Assembly (NCBI GenBank): GCA_002451055.1
Contig: DKBD01000030.1
Span: 8,441-14,781 of the forward strand
Length of the DNA: 6,341 nucleotides
Reading direction: 5' to 3'
DNA from: Nitrospira sp. UBA6909
Lineage (GTDB): Bacteria; Nitrospirota; Nitrospiria; Nitrospirales; Nitrospiraceae
Of this stretch, positions 1 to 5,430 are shown in pieces. The stretch's first letter is position 1; each line of letters opens with the position of its first letter. The notes under the pieces are model-generated. The model saw only the letters and a program-made list of their open reading frames with translations, ran no database searches and had not been told where the DNA came from. The translations under genes and the position numbers were made by a program.

Positions 1-36
1 AAGTGGAGCGATGAGCTGATCGAGGAACCTCCATGA
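1..36 (+). CDS. Possible 3' end of an upstream gene
   Basis: Frame 1 is open from the window edge to a TGA at 34-36 and reads KWSDELIEEPP, a plausible hydrophilic C-terminal tail. The other two plus frames hit stops within the first 18 bases. Only eleven codons are visible, so this could be chance; no function can be inferred. No terminator-like hairpin follows it. Confidence 0.3.
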   Translation, partial: KWSDELIEEPP

Positions 37-279
37 TCGCCCACAACGCCACTATCCAAGCCAAGAGAATCGGAGTTTCGATGGTCAATCCGACACCACG
101 TAGATTGAACGGTATGTTTCCGTCGACATGTGTCGGCGATGCCTCAGCATCTTCCGAACCATATCAATACAGACTTGCCTCGTGTTTTCTCCTTTCGCTC
201 TCGCAGATTGATTTCAATGGAATTCAGGCGTATCGTCTTAACTATGAGTTCGGGGCCATCAGGCACTCCTACAGCATAT

Positions 280-286
280 GGAGGTG
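280..286 (+). promoter_or_regulatory. Strong Shine-Dalgarno that fixes the zinc-ribbon gene start
   Basis: GGAGGTG lies 4 bases (6 from the GGAGG core) before the ATG at 291. It is close to the ideal complement of the 16S tail. It sits inside a longer open frame that begins at 33, and it argues that translation begins at 291, not at 33. Confidence 0.7.
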
Positions 287-290
287 TGAT

Positions 291-650
291 ATGGGACCGA
301 CCAAGACAATCGTGAAAGGCACGGCAATCTACGATGCAACGAGCGGGAAAGCTCTCAAAGAGGGACTTTCGACACAGCAAGCCATACAGGACTATGCCGC
401 ACATCACTACATCGTGCTGCCCGAGGTGGATCACCACGGACGGCCCTGGGAGTTGAATGGCCAACCCGTATACTGTCTCCACGGCGTGCGCTATGTGACA
501 CTCGACGACCAGGAGGTCCACCTGACGCGATGCCATGCGTGTGGAGGGATGGGGACTCGTGTTGAAGAAATCACGGTGGAGCGAGACTGTCTTCGCTGCG
601 TCCAATGCGGGCAGGAACTTGATGCGCGTCTGGAAATGATGGAGAGCTAG
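291..650 (+). CDS. Small zinc-ribbon protein of unknown function
   Basis: The product is a 119-residue soluble protein with no signal peptide or membrane segment. The C-terminal third carries two CxxCG knuckles, C81-H-A-C84-G and C103-V-Q-C106-G, separated by 18 residues, with an extra C100 giving CxxCxxC. This is the usual layout of a structural zinc ribbon, as seen in many DNA-, RNA- or protein-binding small proteins. Residues 1-78 hold a mixed region rich in H, Y and V (for example HHYIVLPEVDHHGRPW) that I do not recognise. The frame is open back to 33, but the start at 291 has a near-perfect ribosome site and the upstream part reads as low-complexity non-coding translation. The gene stands alone, followed by the remnant of a transposase. 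A regulatory or nucleic-acid role is possible but only inferred from the fold. Confidence 0.75.
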   Translation: MGPTKTIVKGTAIYDATSGKALKEGLSTQQAIQDYAAHHYIVLPEVDHHGRPWELNGQPVYCLHGVRYVTLDDQEVHLTRCHACGGMGTRVEEITVERDCLRCVQCGQELDARLEMMES

Positions 651-760
651 GAGCCTACCCCAAAAGACCTCAAGCCGTGGAAACAGCACAGAGGTCGGCA
701 TTAACGGGGTCGGGAGTCGTTTCTTGACAATTCCATGTCGAATTCAATGCAAGTGCTCCT

Positions 761-1314
761 CTGCCACGCCGTCCCCGCCTTGCTGCCGGCGATCTCGCCT
801 ACCACGTCTTGAATCGCCGAGTGGGCCGCCTCTCCTTGTTTGAATCTCCCGGAGACTATGCCGCTTTTGAGAAGATTCTCGCGGAATCCCATGCTCAAAC
901 CGGCCTGCGGATCGCGGCCTACTGCCTCATGCCGAATCACTGGCATCTCCTCCTCTGGCCACGGCATGACGGGGAACTGTCGGAAATTCTCCGCTGGATC
1001 ACCGTCACCCATACGCAACGCACTCCGAGCCAAACTGGTCCGCCAGGCAGAGAACTGGCGATGGTCGAGCCTCTGGCGGCGGGAGCAGGATGATCCCAAA
1101 CAGACCGCCTGGCTGAGTGATTGGCCGATCGAGCGTCCACGCAATTGGGTCTCGCGCGTGAATCGGCCAGAGGCCGGCGAAGAATTTGGAGGCCCTCCGC
1201 ATCTGTGTGCAGCGGGGACGCCCGTTCGGGGAGGAGACCTGGGTGAAACGGACGGTCAAACGGCTCGGACTGGAATCCACCCTCCGCCCACGCGGGAGAC
1301 CTAAAGGGTCCTAG
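761..1314 (+). pseudogene. Decayed REP-associated tyrosine transposase (RAYT, Y1 family)
   Basis: The remnant reads across three frames. Frame 2 from about 761 gives PRRPRLAAGDLAYHVLNRRV and continues to the HUH motif in CLMPNHWHLLLWP (about 928-960) and on to ILRWITVTHTQR. At 1014-1021 the reading jumps to frame 3, giving RNALRAKLVRQAENWRWSSL and on to about 1185. It then moves to frame 1 at 1186 (LEALRICVQRGRPFGEETWV, then KRLGLESTLRPRGRP) and stops at TAG 1312. Intact RAYTs are single-strand DNA nucleases that act on REP palindromes. Here roughly 35 residues expected between THTQR and RNALRA are absent, including the catalytic Tyr that in this family lies just before the E-R-N motif. The initiator codon is CTG where the family normally has ATG before P-R-R. 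Length and order are otherwise typical of the family, so this is clearly a dead copy. Family membership is secure; the deletion size is from memory of family members. Confidence 0.88.
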
Positions 1315-1367
1315 AAACGTACGCTTGCTGAGTCGCGTGACTGACACTCTTGTCGGCGTGACGCGTC

Positions 1368-1423
1368 GATCATCTCTAGTCGATCACCTCCAATAGAGAT
1401 CAATAGATCCTTTCAGTAGATCC
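1368..1423 (+). repeat. Cluster of five GATC sites with short direct repeats
   Basis: GATC occurs at 1368, 1382, 1398, 1406 and 1419, five times in 55 bases. Within it CAATAGA is repeated at 1391 and 1401 with a near copy CAGTAGA at 1414; the last two extend to A[AG]TAGATCC. The block lies about 140-200 bases before the large hydrolase gene, in the spacer after the dead transposase. It could be a regulator binding region or simply a leftover of the mobile element; nothing in the sequence decides between these. Confidence 0.4.
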
Positions 1424-1554
1424 GTTCTTCCATAATCCAAAGAGGCATTGCACAGTTTCTGGTCGAGGAGTACCGTGCGAGCATTTCAAACGGTCTGTTG
1501 CTCGGCACACTGATACACTGGCACAGACTTCCCTCTCTCCACACGTCGCCTTAA

Positions 1555-1560
1555 AGAGGT
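1555..1560 (+). promoter_or_regulatory. Shine-Dalgarno of the large hydrolase gene
   Basis: AGAGGT lies 4 bases before the ATG at 1565. It supports that start over the in-frame internal ATG at residue 25, which sits immediately before the hydrophobic part of the signal peptide and lacks a comparable site. Confidence 0.6.
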
Positions 1561-1564
1561 CACC

Positions 1565-3709
1565 ATGATATGTCGCCGATTCCCTTTCCGCCCCCATCGT
1601 CCACACAAGAACACCTTACCTCTGCATGGGACAGCGATGATTTTGGTTGTCGGCACCCTGCTCACCCTTGGCTGCGGTGGCAGAAACCTTCCCTATTCCA
1701 TCGCCATCGGCAATCCAGACCCGAATGCCCCACTTCCCGGCAGAGAACAGTGCGTCCTCCGTCTGGATGACATTGTGAAAGACGTTTCAAAGCAGTATCA
1801 ACTCTCCGGATGGACGCTTCGTGAGCTGCAATCGGAGTTTGAGAAGGCGCTCCATAGAAACACACGAGGCCCCAACGGTGTGAATAACTGTAAGGATTCG
1901 GATGGTCACATCGTGGCGAGGGACACCTACCCTCCCCTTGAAGATATTGCAAAGAAATGGTTGATGACCTATGCCTTGGATGCAACAGATCCTGACCAAA
2001 CCCTGGATCGGTTTCGAGAGTATCTGCTGTCCTCTCAACTTGTACGTGACTTGGCCGAGCAACAACTCTTTCCTGATGAAAATGAAGACGACACTTCCTC
2101 CCTGGTAGAGAAAACAACCATGCACCAGTCGCAATGGTGCGGGGCTTTGACGGTTGAATCATCCAAATCGCTCCTTCCCTTTTTTGCGCAAGCGGCTAAG
2201 AATCAACCACTCCCGATACAAACAGAGAACGAAGAACACACCACGACTGGACCCGCTGAATCCTCCTGTCTCAAGGCACGTTCCCTCTATCATGTCGAAA
2301 CTTCACTTTCCTTCAGCGACCAGAACCAACACGACTTATATGAAACTCTCCTCAACGATATCGCAGAGATCGAACGCACTGCGATGCAGCGAACCCACCG
2401 ATACTTCGTGCTGAGCTACGAGATCCCCTGGGATAAAGAACATACATTGGTTCGTTACGGTGTGACGTTTTACTTCAAGGAGGCACCTCTCGAAGGCGAT
2501 GCACCGTCCGACAAGTCCCCGCCCTCTGCTCGCCTCATCGGATACGACCTCACGTATGCAAACGAGGCTTCTCCCAAACCGGAAATCAACACCGATGCTG
2601 ATGGCGTGAAGGAAACACGGTGGTCAGGAGAAGAGATCTGGCACTACACGGGCCGGCCGTTTTCTCTTGTGATCGGAATAAAAAATGCCGCTTTTGAAGT
2701 CGTAAAATTACCGTTCAGCACCATCGCCGGTCTCCTCTTTGGCCGCGACCCTCTCAACTATCCTGTTGAAAATCTGCTGACTGCTTACAACGCACTCCTT
2801 GTGGAAGCCACAACTCAGACCCATCGTGGAGCTGAGTGGGGGCTCTACCGCCTTCTTCTCGAAGTTCCCCTGTTCGGACAACTCTTTCAATACAATTACG
2901 GAGGCGACTATTCCAACCGAGATGCGATCAGTGAGAAACCCCACAAACTCTTCTTGTCTCGAGGGATTTACGGGGGAAACAAGTGGGGACAAGATACGGG
3001 ACTCTGGGCCCTTTTCGCTAAACAGCTCTATCCTGGCTACGACATTTACAGCCCACCCTATCGACATGGCACCGTCATCGATGTCGTGTGGTCTATGTTC
3101 AACCTATCGCACGGCCCAGCCTACAGTGAGGCCCGTTATGTCATAGACCATGCGAACCGGGATGACCGGTTATACCTCGCAGGACACAGCGGCGGAGTCC
3201 AACGCAGTGCCTCCGCATCACGAATTCTTTCTCTCCACGGATATCGGGTCGTCAAAGTGGTGGGCATCGCAGGCCCCAGTATCGGCCAGGCCATCGTTGA
3301 CACCCGATATCCTGAGGCCTTCAAGATCTACCTCAACACCAAATCTGGGGCGAATCAAGATGTGGTATCCAAGGTCGGGGTCGTCGCCGGCGCCTTCTCC
3401 ACGCTGCTCGACTATGCCGTCATCGGTCCATTGAAATATGTGGCCGGAGGCCTCGTGTCCTGGAATCCCGACTATCGCGACCAGGTCTACCGCCACGCCG
3501 ATCGATTCGGCTTTTCCAATGCCGTGATCGTCGAGGTAGAGCGGAAACCGTCCAGCCGCCACCAGACCCCACTACGGTTATCCTTCACCGATCGTGTGGT
3601 CTTTGACGCATACATACGCAATGAATTTTCAACTGCCTTCCGAGAAGATCTGGAACGGCCTGACCGGCCGAATGATGATCGCCCTCATGCATTTCCATGG
3701 GACCGATAA
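1565..3709 (+). CDS. Predicted lipoprotein with C-terminal alpha/beta-hydrolase (lipase-like) domain
   Basis: The 714-residue product starts with a basic, His/Arg-rich stretch (1-24), then a hydrophobic core MILVVGTLLTLG and Cys37. This is an acceptable though not classical lipobox (T-L-G-C), so lipidation and outer-membrane or periplasmic location are predicted. Residues 40 to about 450 are a long, mostly helical and acidic region I cannot assign; around 374-400 it has an apolar stretch (VVKLPFSTIAGLLFG) that might contact membrane. The hydrolase fold follows. A strand with a Gly-rich turn (LFLSRGIYGG, 462-471) is probably the oxyanion-hole side, then YDIYSPPYRHG (492-502), and the nucleophile elbow GHSGG with Ser542 preceded by strand LYLA. 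Asp599 (NQDVVS) is the likely acid and His644 (YRHADR) the likely base, both placed by order only. Substrate is unknown; lipase, esterase or acyltransferase are all possible. The gene is single and long for this fold because of its N-terminal extension. It precedes two lipoprotein genes in the same direction but is separated from them by 189 bases. Confidence 0.82.
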   Translation: MICRRFPFRPHRPHKNTLPLHGTAMILVVGTLLTLGCGGRNLPYSIAIGNPDPNAPLPGREQCVLRLDDIVKDVSKQYQLSGWTLRELQSEFEKALHRNTRGPNGVNNCKDSDGHIVARDTYPPLEDIAKKWLMTYALDATDPDQTLDRFREYLLSSQLVRDLAEQQLFPDENEDDTSSLVEKTTMHQSQWCGALTVESSKSLLPFFAQAAKNQPLPIQTENEEHTTTGPAESSCLKARSLYHVETSLSFSDQNQHDLYETLLNDIAEIERTAMQRTHRYFVLSYEIPWDKEHTLVRYGVTFYFKEAPLEGDAPSDKSPPSARLIGYDLTYANEASPKPEINTDADGVKETRWSGEEIWHYTGRPFSLVIGIKNAAFEVVKLPFSTIAGLLFGRDPLNYPVENLLTAYNALLVEATTQTHRGAEWGLYRLLLEVPLFGQLFQYNYGGDYSNRDAISEKPHKLFLSRGIYGGNKWGQDTGLWALFAKQLYPGYDIYSPPYRHGTVIDVVWSMFNLSHGPAYSEARYVIDHANRDDRLYLAGHSGGVQRSASASRILSLHGYRVVKVVGIAGPSIGQAIVDTRYPEAFKIYLNTKSGANQDVVSKVGVVAGAFSTLLDYAVIGPLKYVAGGLVSWNPDYRDQVYRHADRFGFSNAVIVEVERKPSSRHQTPLRLSFTDRVVFDAYIRNEFSTAFREDLERPDRPNDDRPHAFPWDR

Positions 3710-3761
3710 GGTCCACAATGGTGTCCATGAGCGGTATTCTCATTGGGATTCATAAATGACT

Positions 3762-3777
3762 CGCCATGAGAATGGCG
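3762..3777 (+). terminator. Small hairpin after the hydrolase gene, possible weak terminator
   Basis: CGCCAT and ATGGCG form a perfect 6-bp stem closed by a GAGA tetraloop (GNRA type). It lies 53 bases after the stop codon at 3709 and is followed by a T-rich but interrupted stretch (TATTTATTCTT, 3781-3791). The broken T-tract makes efficient intrinsic termination doubtful, and an RNA stability or regulatory hairpin is an alternative. Part of the stem-loop (ATGAGAAT, 3766-3773) is also complementary to ATTCTCAT at 3736-3743, allowing a competing fold. Confidence 0.35.
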
Positions 3778-3898
3778 GACTATTTATTCTTACCATGCAG
3801 GTCCATTCGCCTTTACTCCCATAGTGGCGTTGTGCCAAGTTACGACCACAGTTTTATGCCTCACCGCCAGATCGACAGATTTGTGAATACTCATACTC

Positions 3899-4426
3899 GT
3901 GAGTCGAAATTGGATGCCTAGGTTACAGCGCAGGTCGCTCTCCCATGACAGGGCCTCCCCCATCTTGGAGGATGGATGGATAGCTCGGCCCACACTGACG
4001 TCCTTCGTGTCTCATGCGCGCCTTGCTCTCCGCTCAGCATGGAGGCCTGGCACTTTCGCCCTTATTGGAATTCTGTTATCAGGCTGCGCCATCTACTATC
4101 GCGACCGAGATACGGGAGCCGAACACATCTGGGGATTCGGCCACCTTGCCGTCAAGACTCTGCCTCCCAATGAAGGCAAGCAGGCGCTTGTTCAGCGGAT
4201 GACGCTGACCGGAATAGCTGTTGGGATGGACAATGGTTCCTTGGGAGTAAGCGCCGGATACGACCGTCGAGAACATATTCTTATTTTTGACGAGAATGCG
4301 GCAATTACCATCGAACGTCACCCCAGTAATGACTTTTTCAATTTCAAGATAAGAACGTATCCCCCTAGCCTTCAACCACCACAAGATACCGAGAACCGGA
4401 CCGAGCAAAAGGAGACATCACAATGA
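3899..4426 (+). CDS. Small predicted lipoprotein, likely partner of the next gene
   Basis: The coordinates give the outermost start, a GTG, for 175 residues. ATG at 3914 and GTG at 4007 are alternatives, and none has a clear ribosome site. The start at 4007 gives the most natural signal peptide: an Arg-rich head, hydrophobic FALIGILL and lipobox L-S-G-C with Cys at residue 27 (63 from 3899), so I favour it biologically. The mature part begins IYYRDRDTGAEHIWGFGHLAV, then L-T-G-I-A-V-G-M-D (103-111) and AGYDRREHILIF (119-130), and ends in a hydrophilic, Gln/Glu-rich tail. I vaguely recall short bacterial lipoproteins with the EHIWGFGH block but know no function. The GM-D ... GY-x-R-[RK]-E pattern resembles the repeated unit in the downstream protein. 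Its TGA overlaps the next ATG as ATGA, so the two are almost certainly cotranscribed and translationally coupled. Confidence 0.75.
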   Translation: MSRNWMPRLQRRSLSHDRASPILEDGWIARPTLTSFVSHARLALRSAWRPGTFALIGILLSGCAIYYRDRDTGAEHIWGFGHLAVKTLPPNEGKQALVQRMTLTGIAVGMDNGSLGVSAGYDRREHILIFDENAAITIERHPSNDFFNFKIRTYPPSLQPPQDTENRTEQKETSQ

Positions 4427-5232
4427 ACCGCAAGATCATGCAGAGTCTTCTCCTTGCAGTTGGATTTCTTGTCTCGACAGGCTGTGCGGGATATGACCGG
4501 ATCCTGTTTGTCACGAAGACAAATATGGGGCTCGATATTGACGACAAACCACCAACCGCGGAACTCACGATTGCCAGAAGAGAACTGGCCATCACGCCAA
4601 CATTTGAGGATGCGCAGGGGGACGAAAATACGCTGCCATTACTGGCGTCGTTCGGACTCAACGGCTTTTTTCTGGACCCTGAAATCACTTCTCGATTTGC
4701 CGGAGGAGAAGCGGCTGTCCTCCTCGCTCAAGGTCCTGCCCCCCAATCACCTGCTGTGAGCGAGTCGTCACTGTGCTTGAGCAAAGAACCAGACACCCGG
4801 CCCTTGTGGAAAAAGATGTGGCATTCTCTTGTCGGGCGCAGCAAGGAAGACACTCGCCCATTCTACTTTGCGACGGATACCTCGTTCGGACTCAAGGCCG
4901 CATGGGATGGCACGACTGGACCGTACCCCAGCACCCTCAAGCTCGGCTACAACCGGAAAGAGTTGGCGTTCCCGCCTGTCTTTGTCACAAAGGGATGCTC
5001 CGTTGACCCTGCTGCCCCTCCGAACCCTGACTATTGGAAAGTAACAGTTCCTTCCTTTCTCGCCTCATTGGATAATTCCAGCGCCCTCAAAGAATGGTCT
5101 GCAAGTGGAACCACCTACATTCAATTTTTCGCAACTGGAAGAGCCGCGAGTGAGTTTGTCAGACGCCCAGAGGTAAACTCGGCTCTGAATAAGGCGATGT
5201 ACCCTCATAGCGACCTCCCAAGTAATCCATAG
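4423..5232 (+). CDS. Predicted lipoprotein built from two tandem copies of one domain
   Basis: The 269-residue product has a classical lipoprotein signal: K/R head, hydrophobic core SLLLAVGFLV and lipobox S-T-G-C with Cys21. AAGGAG at 4409-4414, 8 bases upstream, supports the start, which lies inside the end of the preceding gene. The mature protein contains a unit twice. Unit A (about 29-105) has TKTNMGLDI, RRELAITPTF (52-61), LPLLASFG and FAGGEAAVLLAQG. Unit B (about 149-241) has TDTSFGLKA, RKELAFPPVF (178-187), SFLASLDN and SASGTTYIQFFATG in the same order. A linker (106-148) holds Cys118 and a basic Trp-rich patch. Cys118 and Cys192 could form a disulfide in the periplasm. The T-x-T-x-x-G-L ... 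GY-x-R-x-E ... FFATG-x-AA signature reminds me of uncharacterised bacterial lipoproteins; no activity is known to me and no catalytic motif is visible. A structural or binding role beside the neighbouring hydrolases is inference. Confidence 0.85.
   Translation: MNRKIMQSLLLAVGFLVSTGCAGYDRILFVTKTNMGLDIDDKPPTAELTIARRELAITPTFEDAQGDENTLPLLASFGLNGFFLDPEITSRFAGGEAAVLLAQGPAPQSPAVSESSLCLSKEPDTRPLWKKMWHSLVGRSKEDTRPFYFATDTSFGLKAAWDGTTGPYPSTLKLGYNRKELAFPPVFVTKGCSVDPAAPPNPDYWKVTVPSFLASLDNSSALKEWSASGTTYIQFFATGRAASEFVRRPEVNSALNKAMYPHSDLPSNP
4507..4737 (+). repeat. Repeat unit A of the tandem-domain lipoprotein (protein level)
   Basis: Residues 29-105. Landmarks in order are T-K-T-N-M-G-L, R-R-E-L-A-I-T-P-T-F, L-L-A-S-F-G and A-G-G-E-A-A-V-L-L-A-Q-G. 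The DNA of the two units is not obviously similar, so the duplication is old. Confidence 0.65.
4867..5145 (+). repeat. Repeat unit B of the tandem-domain lipoprotein (protein level)
   Basis: Residues 149-241. Landmarks are T-D-T-S-F-G-L, R-K-E-L-A-F-P-P-V-F, F-L-A-S-L-D and A-S-G-T-T-Y-I-Q-F-F-A-T-G, matching unit A in order. The R-x-E-L-A blocks share seven of ten residues. Confidence 0.65.
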
Positions 5233-5239
5233 AGCACTG

Positions 5240-5371
5240 CTACTTACGCTCCAGGACCGAGTAATTCAGCATCTGCGCGCCGTACACGAAAGAGAAGAGC
5301 GCATCATCACGACAATCTTTCTGATATGGCCGATTCCTGCGCCTCTTTACACCAGGCCCCGCTCTATCATT
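5240..5371 (-). other. Possible 3' remnant of a minus-strand gene in the spacer
   Basis: Between the tandem-domain lipoprotein and the last gene, the minus strand has a 43-codon open stretch ending in TAG (5242-5240). Its last part reads DDALFSFVYGAQMLNYSVLERK, which looks protein-like. The only ATG in frame lies near the end and the frame is closed upstream by TGA at 5374-5372, so if real it is a truncated relic. An open stretch of this length can occur by chance. Confidence 0.2.
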
Positions 5372-5382
5372 TCAGCGCAGGC

Positions 5383-5413
5383 TTGCATTTCTTTTGATCA
5401 ATCCCGCTATACT
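5383..5413 (+). promoter_or_regulatory. Candidate sigma-70-type promoter of the last gene
   Basis: TATACT at 5408-5413 matches five of six bases of the -10 consensus. TTGCAT at 5383-5388 matches four of six of the -35 box, with a 19-base spacer that is longer than the usual 17. The predicted start near 5420 would leave about 10 bases of leader before the ATG at 5431. The position in a 198-base spacer fits independent transcription of this gene. Confidence 0.35.
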
Positions 5414-5430
5414 GGCCATCACAGGATTGC

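Noticed and set aside
33..290. N-terminal extension of the zinc-ribbon frame back to an ATG at 33
   Set aside because: No ribosome site at 33, the translated stretch looks non-coding, and a near-ideal GGAGGTG points to the ATG at 291.
666..696. GACCTC ... GAGGTC inverted repeat after the zinc-ribbon gene
   Set aside because: Only 6 bp with a 19-base loop and no T-run, so it is too weak to call a terminator.
144..701. 185-codon minus-strand frame
   Set aside because: It lies antisense to the zinc-ribbon gene and its residues show no domain or motif; it is a shadow frame.
937..1347. Minus-strand open frames over the transposase remnant
   Set aside because: The plus-strand reading has clear RAYT motifs; the antisense frames arise from its Arg/Pro-rich codons.
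1662..2162. Minus-strand 166-codon frame inside the large hydrolase gene
   Set aside because: Antisense to a long, well-supported coding region, with no motif of its own.
3218..3562. Minus-strand 114-codon frame over the hydrolase catalytic region
   Set aside because: Antisense shadow of the GHSGG-containing domain, which is clearly coding on the plus strand.
3830..3857. TTGTGC / TTTTAT as a promoter for the lipoprotein pair
   Set aside because: Only three and four of six consensus bases match, with 16-base spacing; no better than chance in an AT-richer spacer.
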